A DNA stretch of 64,000 bases from JACMQX01 sp044225675 (lineage in GTDB: Bacteria; Pseudomonadota; Gammaproteobacteria; Burkholderiales; Burkholderiaceae_C). Every line of letters begins with the position of its first letter. Within the stretch, counting starts at the first letter, position 1. Made by a program: the position numbers and the translations under genes. The notes beneath the pieces were generated by a model. That model was given only the letters and a program-made list of their open reading frames with translations, searched no databases and was not told where the DNA came from. Positions 27,633 to 35,807 of the stretch are shown here, piece after piece. Location of the stretch: the NCBI GenBank assembly GCA_044225675.1, contig JBGAIH010000019.1, positions 1 to 64,000 of the forward strand, in the 5' to 3' direction.

Positions 27633-28907
27633 TCAGAAGGCCGTGTGGACCGCGCCGGTGACCGTCCAGTCGTCATCGACCAGCGCCAGCCAGCGCCACT
27701 TGTCGAAGGTCGTGCACGGGTGGGAGATGCCCAGTGCGATGCGGTCGCCCACGGCCGGCTGCAGGCCCTGCGGGTCGAAGCGCAGGTGGGCATGCTGATC
27801 GTTGAGCGCGCGGATCGTCCAGCCTGCCGGTGCATCGCGGACCTCGCTGGCGCCGCACGCCACATGGCGCAGCGGCACCGGCAGATCGCTGTCGTGCGAC
27901 AGGTCACGCCGGCCACAGCCCAGCAAGGCCAGGCCCGGCTCAGGCACCGACTGGACCAGCGCCCAGACCTCGAGCGCCGGCCGCAGCGAGGCATCGAGGC
28001 CCTCGCGCTCCTGCAGCCGCGACAGGAAGCGGGCGTAGCTTCCATGGTCATGGGTGAGGTAGCAGCCCGAGCGCAGCACACCGCGCACCGGCAGCGGCAG
28101 GCCCTCGCCGCGCAGCAGCGGCACCACGAGATCGAACACCGCGGAGCCGCCCGCGCTCAGCAGGATGCCTTCCGTGCCGAACCAGGCTTCGTCACAGCCG
28201 GCGCGCGCCAGCGCCATCACACGCTGCATCAGCCCCGTCACCATCTGGCTGTCGTGGGCGGAGTCGCAGGTGGCGGCAAGACCTTCGTAGCACTCCACGC
28301 CGCCCAGGCGCAGCACACGCGATGCGACGCAGGCCCGGCCCACGGCGAGCGCCTGCTCGTGCGTGCGGCAGCCTGCGCGCTGGCCGTCCAGACCAAGTTC
28401 GAGCAGCACGTCCAGCACGCCGTCAAAGGCACGCCGGCGCGCCCAGTCCTCGATCAGCGCGATCTGCGCCAGCGAGTCCACCAGAAACCAGATGCGCAGA
28501 CCCGGGTGGGCGGCATGCAGCGCGACGAGGCCGTCGAGGTCGGCATCGGCCAGCACCTGGTTGGCAATGATGAGGCGCTGCGCGCCGACACGCGCGCCCA
28601 GGCGCGCCTGGAACACCGAGGCGAAGGTCAGGCCCCAGGCACCCGCGTCGAGCTGCCGCCGCAGCAGCTCGGGCGACATGCTGGTCTTGCCGTGCGGCGC
28701 AAGCTCGACCCCCTTGCGGCGCGCGAACGCCTGCATCCAGGCGAGGTTGTGCGCGAGTGCGGATTCGCGCAGCACGGCCAGCGGCAGGGGCAGCTCGCTG
28801 CCCGTGAGCTTCCAGCGCAGGCCGGCCAGATCGTCGGTGCGGGCCGGCGGTCGCGCCGCTGGATAGCCCTTGAAGCTGGCGTCGATCACAATGGCTTCAT
28901 GCGTCAT
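27633..28907 (-). CDS. DSD1-type PLP enzyme, D-amino acid deaminase/D-threonine aldolase-like
   Basis: 424 residues. Alanine-racemase-like fold III PLP domain with the cofactor lysine in APHGKTSM, then a C-terminal beta domain with LGISHPCTTFDKW (His and Cys of the zinc site in DSD1/D-threonine aldolases). The start at 28907 (MTHEAIVID) was preferred over one 13 codons upstream. The usual annotation is amino acid deaminase. It is divergent from dgoK; the link to sugar-acid metabolism is by position only. Confidence 0.8.
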   Translation of the reverse strand: MTHEAIVIDASFKGYPAARPPARTDDLAGLRWKLTGSELPLPLAVLRESALAHNLAWMQAFARRKGVELAPHGKTSMSPELLRRQLDAGAWGLTFASVFQARLGARVGAQRLIIANQVLADADLDGLVALHAAHPGLRIWFLVDSLAQIALIEDWARRRAFDGVLDVLLELGLDGQRAGCRTHEQALAVGRACVASRVLRLGGVECYEGLAATCDSAHDSQMVTGLMQRVMALARAGCDEAWFGTEGILLSAGGSAVFDLVVPLLRGEGLPLPVRGVLRSGCYLTHDHGSYARFLSRLQEREGLDASLRPALEVWALVQSVPEPGLALLGCGRRDLSHDSDLPVPLRHVACGASEVRDAPAGWTIRALNDQHAHLRFDPQGLQPAVGDRIALGISHPCTTFDKWRWLALVDDDWTVTGAVHTAF

Positions 28908-28979
28908 GCCACCCATTCTGCACGCCGTCCGGGCCTGCGCCGGCACGCCGGCCTGGCCGATGCGCTCACCCTTGCTCGA

Positions 28980-28994
28980 ACGCGTGCGACGCGT
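28980..28994. promoter_or_regulatory. ACGCGT-N3-ACGCGT dyad before dgoK
   Basis: Two palindromic hexamers ACGCGT three bases apart, ending 11 bp before the dgoK start and next to its GGAG ribosome site. It may be an operator or chance in a GC-rich region. Confidence 0.35.
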
Positions 28995-29005
28995 GGAGCA
29001 TCCGC

Positions 29006-29905
29006 ATGAGCGCCCTGCTGGCCGTCGACTGGGGCACCAGTTCGCTGCGCGCCGCGCTGCTCGATGCCCAGGGGCAGGTGCTGGACGAGCGCGCCTTCCC
29101 GAGCGGCATTCTCAGCGTGCCGGCCGGCGGCTTCGCCGACACCTTCGACGCGCTGCTGGGCGACTGGGCCGCCCGCGTGCCGCTCGGCCTGATCAGCGGC
29201 ATGGCCGGCAGCCGCCAGGGCTGGGCCGAAGCGCCCTACTGCGCCTGCCCCGCCGGCTTCGGCGACGTGGCGCGCCGGCTGCTCTGGCTGCCGGACCGGG
29301 GCCGCATGCGGCTGGCGATCGTGCCGGGCCTGTCGTGCGAGGCGGACGGTGTGCCCGACGTCATGCGCGGCGAAGAGGTGCAGGTGTTCGGCGCCCTGGC
29401 GCGCCTGGGCCTGGCCGATGCCACGCTCGTGCTGCCCGGCACACACAGCAAGTGGGTCACGGCGCGCGCGGGCCGCGTCGAGCACTTTCGCACGGCCATG
29501 ACGGGCGAGTTCTATGCACTGCTGCGCAGCCAGTCGCTGCTGGCACGGACCCTGCCCGAGGACGATGGCGAGCTCGACGAGGCCGTGTTTGCCGAAGGCG
29601 TGGCGCGCGCCCGGCGCGGCCCGGGCCTGCTGCAGACGGCCTTCAGCGTGCGGACCCTGGCGCTGTTCGGACGCATGGCGCCTGCGGCCCTGCCGAGCTA
29701 CCTGTCCGGCCTCGTGATCGGCGAGGAATTGCGGGCCCAGCCGCTGGACGAAGGCGGCGACGTGGTGGCCATGGGCTCGGCCCCCCTGCTGCGCCGCTAC
29801 CGGCTCGCGCTCGCCCAGCGCCGCATCGCCGTGCGACCGATCGGCGCCGAAGCCACCTGGCACGGCCTGCATGCCCTGGCCGCCACGCTGGAGATCTCAC
29901 CATGA
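29006..29905 (+). CDS. dgoK: 2-dehydro-3-deoxygalactonokinase
   Basis: 299 residues, DgoK family. The N-terminal ASKHA-type phosphate loop VDWGTSSLRAALLD, GLISGMAGSRQGWAEAPY, LPGTHSKWV and FYALLRSQSLLARTL are characteristic. It phosphorylates 2-keto-3-deoxygalactonate to KDPGal. The stop overlaps the aldolase start (ATGA at 29902), so the two are translationally coupled. Confidence 0.93.
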   Translation: MSALLAVDWGTSSLRAALLDAQGQVLDERAFPSGILSVPAGGFADTFDALLGDWAARVPLGLISGMAGSRQGWAEAPYCACPAGFGDVARRLLWLPDRGRMRLAIVPGLSCEADGVPDVMRGEEVQVFGALARLGLADATLVLPGTHSKWVTARAGRVEHFRTAMTGEFYALLRSQSLLARTLPEDDGELDEAVFAEGVARARRGPGLLQTAFSVRTLALFGRMAPAALPSYLSGLVIGEELRAQPLDEGGDVVAMGSAPLLRRYRLALAQRRIAVRPIGAEATWHGLHALAATLEISP

Positions 29906-30591
29906 ACACGCCGCCTCCGTCATCCACGCCGCCCGGTCACCGTCCGGCCACCGGCGACTTCGACGCAGCCTTTCGCGCCGCGCTCGCGGCTCTGCCGCTG
30001 ATCGCCATCCTGCGCGGCCTGCGGCCCGACGAGGCCCATGACGTGGGCCAGGCCCTCGTGAGTTCGGGATGGGGACTGATCGAGGTGCCGCTCAATTCGC
30101 CGGACCCGCTCGAGAGCATCGCGCGGCTGGCGCGCGGCTTTCCGGCCGCGCTGGTCGGCGCCGGTACGGTGCTCACGCCGGCCCAGGTGCGCGAGGTCCA
30201 CGCGGCCGGCGGGCGCCTCGTCGTGTCGCCGAACTTCGACGCCGAGGTGGTGCGCGAGACGGTGCGTCTGGGCCTCGTCAGCCTGCCGGGCGTGATGACG
30301 CCGACCGAGGCCTTCGCCGCGCTGGCGGCGGGCGCCAGCGGGCTCAAGCTGTTTCCGGCCGAGATGATCTCCCCCGCCGTGCTCAAGGCCCTGCGCGCCG
30401 TGCTGCCGCCGGCTACCGCGCTGCTGCCGGTGGGCGGCATCACGCCCGAGGGCATGGCCGCCTGGCGCGCCGCCGGCGCAAACGGCTTCGGCATCGGCTC
30501 GGCCCTGTACAAGCCGGGCAAGACGGCCGGGGAGGTCGCAGCCGCCGCCGGTCGGTTCCGGCAGGCCTGGGCGGGTACCATTTCCGCATGA
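29902..30591 (+). CDS. dgoA: 2-dehydro-3-deoxy-6-phosphogalactonate aldolase
   Basis: 229 residues, class I KDPG/KDPGal aldolase barrel. PLIAILRGLRPDEA, IEVPLNSP (catalytic Glu), the Schiff-base lysine in GASGLKLFPAE and LPVGGITPEGM are intact. It splits KDPGal to pyruvate and glyceraldehyde 3-phosphate; members often also accept KDPG. It overlaps dgoK upstream and the SDR gene downstream by 4 bp each. Confidence 0.93.
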   Translation: MNTPPPSSTPPGHRPATGDFDAAFRAALAALPLIAILRGLRPDEAHDVGQALVSSGWGLIEVPLNSPDPLESIARLARGFPAALVGAGTVLTPAQVREVHAAGGRLVVSPNFDAEVVRETVRLGLVSLPGVMTPTEAFAALAAGASGLKLFPAEMISPAVLKALRAVLPPATALLPVGGITPEGMAAWRAAGANGFGIGSALYKPGKTAGEVAAAAGRFRQAWAGTISA

Positions 30592-31403
30592 ACGCCTCTG
30601 CCCGCACCCCTACGGCTTCGACGCCTCCAACCCCCTCGTCCATCGACTTCGGCCTGCGCGGCCGCGTCTGCATCGTCACCGGCGGTGCCCAGGGCATCGG
30701 CGAGGCCTGCGTGCGGCGCTTCGCGCGCGATGGCGCCGCCTGCGTGATTGCCGACGTGGACGACGCCCGGGGCCAGGCCCTGGCCACCGAACTCGGCGCG
30801 CTCTACCGGCACTGCGACGTCGGCGACAAGCCGCAGGTCGATGCGCTCGTCGAGGCGACGCTGGCGGCGCACGGACGCGTGGACGTGCTGGTGAACAATG
30901 CCGGCATCTTCAAGGCGGCGGACTTTCTGGACGTGACGGAGGCCGACTTCGACGCCGTGCTGCGCGTCAACCTCAAGGGCGCCTTTCTCGTCGGCCAGGC
31001 CGTGGCGCGCGTGATGGCTGCGGCCGGCACCGGCAGCATCGTCAACATGAGCTCGGTCAACGGCGTGCTGGCGATCCCCAACATCGCGAGCTACAACGTG
31101 AGCAAGGGCGGGATCAACCAGCTCACGCGCGTGATGGCGCTGGCGCTGGCCGACCGGGGCATCCGCGTCAACGCGGTGGCGCCGGGCACGATTGCCACCG
31201 AACTGGCGGCCAAGGCCGTGCTCACCAGCGACGAGGCCCGCGCGAAGATCATGAGCCGCACACCGATGAAGCGGCTGGGCGAGCCCGCCGAGATCGCCGA
31301 CGTGGTGGCCTGGCTCGCGAGCGACGCGGCCAGCTACGTCACAGGCGAGATCGTGACCGTCGACGGCGGGCGCATGACACTCAACTACACCGTGCCGGTC
31401 TGA
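30588..31403 (+). CDS. SDR oxidoreductase, sugar 1-dehydrogenase-like
   Basis: 271 residues, classical SDR: TGGAQGIGEACV, NNAGIFKAADF, catalytic Ser in NMSSVNG, YNVSKGGINQL and GEIVTVDGGRM. Coupling to dgoKA by a 4-bp overlap suggests it feeds that pathway, for instance as a galactose/aldose 1-dehydrogenase giving the lactone. The substrate is not readable from sequence. An Ala/Thr/Pro-rich extension of about 20 residues precedes the fold. Confidence 0.8.
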   Translation: MNASARTPTASTPPTPSSIDFGLRGRVCIVTGGAQGIGEACVRRFARDGAACVIADVDDARGQALATELGALYRHCDVGDKPQVDALVEATLAAHGRVDVLVNNAGIFKAADFLDVTEADFDAVLRVNLKGAFLVGQAVARVMAAAGTGSIVNMSSVNGVLAIPNIASYNVSKGGINQLTRVMALALADRGIRVNAVAPGTIATELAAKAVLTSDEARAKIMSRTPMKRLGEPAEIADVVAWLASDAASYVTGEIVTVDGGRMTLNYTVPV

Positions 31404-31454
31404 GGCGGCCCGGTGCCTGCGTGGCGCCGCCTGATGACTCCGTGCTGCGGGCGC

Positions 31455-32213
31455 TCAGGCCGTGGCCAGCCGGCCCGCGCCCTCTTCCCGCAGTTCCCGG
31501 ATGCCGCGTGCCAGGCGCGCGACAAACACGTTCCAGCGTACCGCCTTGAGCAGCGCGAAGGATTCGCGGTGGAGCGCCTCGAAGCCCGCGAATTCCTGCG
31601 GATCGCTGTACACGCCCAGGTCAGCCAGCGGAACACCGCTGGGCTCGTCGGGTGCGAGTGCCGAATACGCGTCCTGCCGGGCGTCCCAGATGCTGTGGGC
31701 GTTGCGGTGAATGCTGTAGCCCATGTCCCATCCGGCAGCGGCCAGACGCTCGCGCGCCGCGACCATGTAGCGGATGTCGAACACATGGGTGTCGGTCTTG
31801 ACCCAGCGGCCCTCGAGCCAGGCCTCGACCACCGGATGGTTCACCTTGTCCAGCCCGCTGACGAAGCCCTGCAGCAGTTCGCCGCGCAACTGCACGAAGC
31901 GCATCCGCGCGGGCACGCCCGCCAGCCGCAGCAGCGCCACGAAGAGCGTGGACTTGCCGTAGCAGTCGCCCTCGCGCGCATCCATCACCTGGCGCGCCGT
32001 GGGAAAGCGCGTCTTGCCCGGCGCACAGTACGGCAGCGCCTTGACGAATCCGTAGATGGCGATGGCACGCTCGCGGTCGGTCTTGGCCAGCTGGGTCAGC
32101 GCCTTGGCACGCAGGCGCAGGCGGTCGTCGGACAGGTCCAGGACCGGCGTGGTATCGAGCCAATGGCTGGCGTCTAGGTCAGCCCGGAGCAGGCCGCTGG
32201 TAGGTGGGTTCAT
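31455..32213 (-). CDS. transglutaminase-like domain protein
   Basis: 252 residues from the ATG at 32213. The papain-like triad is visible: Cys in REGDCYGKSTLF, His in NHPVVEAWLEG and Asp in KTDTHVFD. It has no signal peptide. Such cytosolic transglutaminase-like proteins are often of unknown function. It is convergent with the SDR gene, and a 138-bp AT-richer gap follows on its 5' side (32214-32351), with a TTGACA at 32266-32271 on the minus strand but no well-spaced -10. Confidence 0.75.
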   Translation of the reverse strand: MNPPTSGLLRADLDASHWLDTTPVLDLSDDRLRLRAKALTQLAKTDRERAIAIYGFVKALPYCAPGKTRFPTARQVMDAREGDCYGKSTLFVALLRLAGVPARMRFVQLRGELLQGFVSGLDKVNHPVVEAWLEGRWVKTDTHVFDIRYMVAARERLAAAGWDMGYSIHRNAHSIWDARQDAYSALAPDEPSGVPLADLGVYSDPQEFAGFEALHRESFALLKAVRWNVFVARLARGIRELREEGAGRLATA

Positions 32214-32351
32214 GATCAATGAACCCGAGGTTGCAGCAATTGCGAGAAAGCTTCAAGACGGACCCTGTCAAGATTACCGTTGTCGAAAGACTTTGTAACT
32301 TTTTCACGTCGTCCAGGGCGGTTTCAGGACGATCACGTCATGCCTAAGCAT

Positions 32352-33563
32352 TCATGATTGCGGCACGGCGGGCAGACGCGCTTCACGGATCGGCAGGTGG
32401 ATCAGGGCCGCGCCGACCGCAAGAACGATGTCGATGTACCAGACCCAGTCGTAGTTGCCCGTCGCTTCGAACACCCGGCCGCCGAGCCAGGCGCCGAGGA
32501 AGCCGCCCACCTGGTGGGTGAGCATGACGATGCCGAACAGCGTGGCCATGTTGGACATGCCGAAGAACTTGGCCACCAGACCCGCCGTCGGCGGCACGGT
32601 GGACAGGAAGGTCAGGCCCATGACGGCGGCGAAGACCAGCACCGTGGTGCCGGTCTTGGGGGCCAGCAGGAACAGCAGCACCGCGACCGCGCGCGCCGCA
32701 TAGACCAGCGACAGCAGCGACTTCATGCGCCAGCGGCCGACGGCCCAGCCCATGCCGACGCTGCCCACGATATTGAACAGCCCGAGCATGGCCAGCGACC
32801 AGGCGCCGAACTGCACCGGCAGGCCGCAGGAGGCGATCACGCCCGGCAGATGGGTGGCCAGGAAGGCCACATGAAAGCCGCAGACGAAGAAACCCGCCGC
32901 CAGCATCAGATAGCTCGGGTTGCGCAGGGCCGTTGCGATGGCCTCGCGCGTGCCGACGGGCCGCACGCCGGCGGGGGCGGCCTGCAGCGAGTTGCCCTTG
33001 AGCAGGAAGGCCGCAGGCAGCGCCAGCAGCACCAGCAGGCCCATGACCTGCATCGCGCTGGCCCAGCCCAGGCCGACCATGAGAGCGCCGGCAATCGGCG
33101 CCATGATGAATTGCCCGAACGAGCCGCCTGCATTGACGATGCCGGTGGCCAGGCCGCGCCGCTCGGCGGGAATGAGCCTTGCTGTCGCCGCCATGAGGAC
33201 GGCCGGGCCGGCCATGCCCGCGCCGCCTGCGGCCAGCACGCCAATGGCGAAGATGAGGCCGGCGGTGGACGTCATGAACGGAGTGATGAAGGTACCCAGC
33301 GCCACCAGCAGCACGCCGGTGAACAGCACGCGGCCGGTGCCGATCTTGTCGGCCATGGCGCCCGCGAAAGGCTGCGTCAGTCCCCACCACAACTGGCCGA
33401 AGGCGAAGGCCAGGCTGATGCTGCCCAGGCCGAGGCCTGTGGAGGTGTTGAGCGAGCTGAGGAACAGGCCCATCGTCTGCCGTGTGCCCATGGTGAGCGC
33501 AAAGGTGCCGGCGGATGCCAGCAGGACCAGCCAGAGCGCCAGTCGCCGCGTGTCAGAGTTCAT
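32352..33563 (-). CDS. MFS transporter
   Basis: 403 residues from the ATG at 33563, with 12 predicted helices and the loop signature GAMADKIGTGR. Its first codons overlap the end of the marR-type gene (ATGAACTCTGA), so translation is probably coupled; an ATG 12 bp further up is also possible. Pairing with a MarR regulator and a divergent thioesterase suggests inducible export or uptake of an organic, perhaps aromatic, compound. The substrate is unknown. Confidence 0.83.
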   Translation of the reverse strand: MNSDTRRLALWLVLLASAGTFALTMGTRQTMGLFLSSLNTSTGLGLGSISLAFAFGQLWWGLTQPFAGAMADKIGTGRVLFTGVLLVALGTFITPFMTSTAGLIFAIGVLAAGGAGMAGPAVLMAATARLIPAERRGLATGIVNAGGSFGQFIMAPIAGALMVGLGWASAMQVMGLLVLLALPAAFLLKGNSLQAAPAGVRPVGTREAIATALRNPSYLMLAAGFFVCGFHVAFLATHLPGVIASCGLPVQFGAWSLAMLGLFNIVGSVGMGWAVGRWRMKSLLSLVYAARAVAVLLFLLAPKTGTTVLVFAAVMGLTFLSTVPPTAGLVAKFFGMSNMATLFGIVMLTHQVGGFLGAWLGGRVFEATGNYDWVWYIDIVLAVGAALIHLPIREARLPAVPQS

Positions 33564-34047
33564 CGTCGTGTCCATCGAGAGGGGAGAGAAGGGCAAGGGA
33601 CTCGTCGATCAGCGCATGCAGCGCGACGACGCGTTCCGCCCCGAGGATCTGGTTGATGCCGGCCTGCGCAACCTTCCAGCGGCGCTGCGCCTCCTGGCGC
33701 TTGTTGCGCCCGGCATCGGTGACGCTCACAAGGCGGCTGCGCGCGTCGGCGCCCGGTCCGATGGCGAGCCAGCCGGCCGCCACCAGCGGCTGCAGATTGC
33801 GCGTCAGCGTGGACGGATCGAGCATCAGGGCCTGGGCGAGCGCACCGGGCGCGATGGGGCCGAGCTTGCACACGTAGGACAGCAGGGAGTACTGGGTGGT
33901 GCGCAGCCCCGTCTTGCCGAGCTCGGCGTCATAGTGCTGGGCCACGCGGCGCATGAGCTGACGCAGCTTGAGGTTGGTACACCCGCGCGGCTGCACGGCG
34001 ACGGCTGCGACTTCAGCGGCTTCGGGCATCTTGTGAGCTGCACTCAT
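33553..34047 (-). CDS. MarR-family transcriptional regulator
   Basis: 164 residues from the ATG at 34047. Winged-helix core: LRTTQYSLLSYVCKLG, GALAQALMLDPSTLTRNLQPLV, the wing DARSRLVSVTDAGRNKR. Further ATGs at 34056 and 34071 lie inside or between the palindromes and are less likely. It probably represses its own operon (with the MFS gene) and the divergent thioesterase by binding the two palindromes at 34055-34082, with an organic acid or phenolic ligand relieving repression (inference). Confidence 0.88.
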   Translation of the reverse strand: MSAAHKMPEAAEVAAVAVQPRGCTNLKLRQLMRRVAQHYDAELGKTGLRTTQYSLLSYVCKLGPIAPGALAQALMLDPSTLTRNLQPLVAAGWLAIGPGADARSRLVSVTDAGRNKRQEAQRRWKVAQAGINQILGAERVVALHALIDESLALLSPLDGHDDEL

Positions 34048-34054
34048 GGGTTTC

Positions 34055-34068
34055 ATTGTAGCTACAAT
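34055..34068. promoter_or_regulatory. perfect palindrome, probable MarR operator 1
   Basis: ATTGTAGCTACAAT, a perfect 14-bp palindrome just before the marR-type start codon. Confidence 0.75.
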
Positions 34069-34070
34069 CA

Positions 34071-34082
34071 TTGCATATGCAA
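34071..34082. promoter_or_regulatory. perfect palindrome, probable MarR operator 2
   Basis: TTGCATATGCAA, a perfect 12-bp palindrome two bases from the first one and 21 bp before the thioesterase start. Dyad centres are 15 bp apart. Confidence 0.65.
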
Positions 34083-34102
34083 CTTAATCGTGAGGAGCCG
34101 AC

Positions 34103-34666
34103 ATGACCCCAGAGAAAAAAATGACCCCGGAGGAAACAGCGGCGCACTGGACTGCGCAGGCCCAGAGCGCGCGCGAGCAAATGCTGGCCGGCGGCGGACG
34201 GGCCGGCGTCGTGGAGCCGGGCGCCGTCAGCGGCATGACCGGGCTGCAGGTGATGGAGGCCATGCTCGCCGGCCGCCTGCCCTACCCACCCATCTCCGAC
34301 ACCCTGGACTTCGGCCTGGTCGAAGTGAGCCTCGGCCGCGCGGTGTTTCAGGGGGTGCCGCAGCTCAAGCACTACAACCCGCTGGGCACGGTGCATGGCG
34401 GCTGGTACGCCACGCTGCTCGACTCGGCGCTCGGCTGTGCCGTGCACACCCAGATGCCGGCCGGCCGCGTCTACACCACGGCCGAACTGGGCGTGAACAT
34501 CGTGCGGGCGGCGTCGTACAAGTCGGGCCCGCTGCGCGCCATCGGCACGGTGATCCACTGCGGCCGGCAACTCGCCACCGCAGAGGCGCGCATCGTGGGG
34601 CCCGACGGCAAGCTGTACGCGCATGCAACGACCACCTGCCTGGTGTTCGACGCGCCGGTGCGCTGA
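34103..34666 (+). CDS. PaaI-type hotdog thioesterase
   Basis: 187 residues with GAGGAG 6 bases upstream. The hotdog signature HYNPLGTVHGGWYATLLDS, split here as HYNPLGTVHGG and WYATLLDSALG, holds the catalytic region; VYTTAELGVNIVR and YAHATTTCLVF form the following strands. It likely hydrolyses an acyl- or aryl-CoA. An N-terminal helical extension of about 60 residues precedes the fold. It is divergent from the MarR/MFS pair. Confidence 0.83.
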   Translation: MTPEKKMTPEETAAHWTAQAQSAREQMLAGGGRAGVVEPGAVSGMTGLQVMEAMLAGRLPYPPISDTLDFGLVEVSLGRAVFQGVPQLKHYNPLGTVHGGWYATLLDSALGCAVHTQMPAGRVYTTAELGVNIVRAASYKSGPLRAIGTVIHCGRQLATAEARIVGPDGKLYAHATTTCLVFDAPVR

Positions 34667-34682
34667 GAGCCTGCAATGCGGC

Positions 34683-35192
34683 TCAGCGTGACACCCGCTG
34701 AGCGCGCTTGCGCCAAAGCGTGGCAACGAGGTAGGCCACCAGCAGCAGGTTGAAGGCGAGTACCACGACGCCCGCCGCCGAGGGTCGGAGCCACAGGTGG
34801 GCGATCTCGAAGGGCACGTACAGCCCTCCCGACAGCGCGCCCAGCAGTTCTCCCCAGCGCCGGTCATGCCACAGGCCCCAGGCCTCGGTCCAGCGCAGCG
34901 CCACATAGGCGGCAGCCAGCAGCGCCATGGACCGCACGTCCAGCCCGGGCACCAGGGCAGCGTAGTGCAACAGCATCGACGGAAAGTGCGCATGCGGGTC
35001 GGCGCCGAAGCGGCCGATCAGCTCCAGGGCGAGCCGCCGCACGTCATGGTGCATGAGGTCGAACACCCCTGCCGCTGCAGCCAGGGCAGCCAGGCCCTTG
35101 GCCGCCTCGAACAGGGCGATGGCGCGCAAGGCGGTACGGCTTCGGGCGAGCGGGCCCTCGTGAGGTGCAAGCGGCGTCGGGGCACGGGTCAT
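34683..35192 (-). CDS. DUF2127 membrane protein
   Basis: 169 residues with about four transmembrane segments. The DUF2127 pattern is LRAIALFEAAKGLAAL near the N-terminus, a central RWTEAWGLWHDRRWGE and a final hydrophobic helix before a basic end. Function unknown. It is convergent with the thioesterase gene, 16 bp away. Confidence 0.78.
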   Translation of the reverse strand: MTRAPTPLAPHEGPLARSRTALRAIALFEAAKGLAALAAAAGVFDLMHHDVRRLALELIGRFGADPHAHFPSMLLHYAALVPGLDVRSMALLAAAYVALRWTEAWGLWHDRRWGELLGALSGGLYVPFEIAHLWLRPSAAGVVVLAFNLLLVAYLVATLWRKRAQRVSR

Positions 35193-35289
35193 CGGCCCAG
35201 TTTAGCCACCGGGCTCGTCGTCCTGAGCCAGATCATTGCAAAGCCGCTACAGTGGCCGCTTGGCAGCAACACCACTTCCTCAAACCACC

Positions 35290-35703
35290 ATGCGCCTGCT
35301 CCACACCATGATCCGCGTTGGCGACCTCCAGCGCTCCATCGACTTCTACACCCAGGTTCTTGGCATGACGCTGCAGCGGCGCTCGGAGAACCCCGAGTAC
35401 AAGTACAGCCTGGCCTTCGTCGGCTACGGAACCAACCCGGACCAAGCAGAGATCGAGCTCACCTACAACTGGGGCGTCGACCGCTACGAGATGGGCAGCG
35501 CCTTCGGCCACATCGCCCTGGGCGTCCCCGACGTGTACGCCGCCTGCGAGAAGATCAAGGCCGCAGGCGGCAACGTCACGCGCGAGCCCGGCCCCGTCAA
35601 GGGCGGCACCACGGTGATCGCCTTCGTCACCGATCCGGACGGCTACAAGATCGAACTCATCCAGCGTTCGGAAAGCACGCTCGGCGGCGTGGGCCTGCGC
35701 TGA
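35290..35703 (+). CDS. gloA: lactoylglutathione lyase (glyoxalase I)
   Basis: 137 residues. Metal ligands fall at exactly the E. coli GlxI positions: His5 (RLLHTM), Glu56 (AEIELT), His74 (AFGHIAL) and Glu122 (KIELIQ). The short form without the zinc-type insertions points to the Ni/Co-dependent class. It converts the methylglyoxal-glutathione hemithioacetal to S-lactoylglutathione. It is monocistronic; a -10-like TACAGT lies at about 35248. Confidence 0.95.
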   Translation: MRLLHTMIRVGDLQRSIDFYTQVLGMTLQRRSENPEYKYSLAFVGYGTNPDQAEIELTYNWGVDRYEMGSAFGHIALGVPDVYAACEKIKAAGGNVTREPGPVKGGTTVIAFVTDPDGYKIELIQRSESTLGGVGLR

Positions 35704-35807
35704 GCGCTGCGGCGCACTGATCTCGTTCGCGAAGCGTGCGGCTTTGCGACGCCGCCCGTCGCCATCCGCGACGGCAACGCGCCTGTCGCCGCAACCATAA
35801 TCGTCAG

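Noticed and set aside
32266..32271. Consensus TTGACA -35 for the transglutaminase-like gene
   Set aside because: No acceptable -10 at 16-18 bp on the minus strand.
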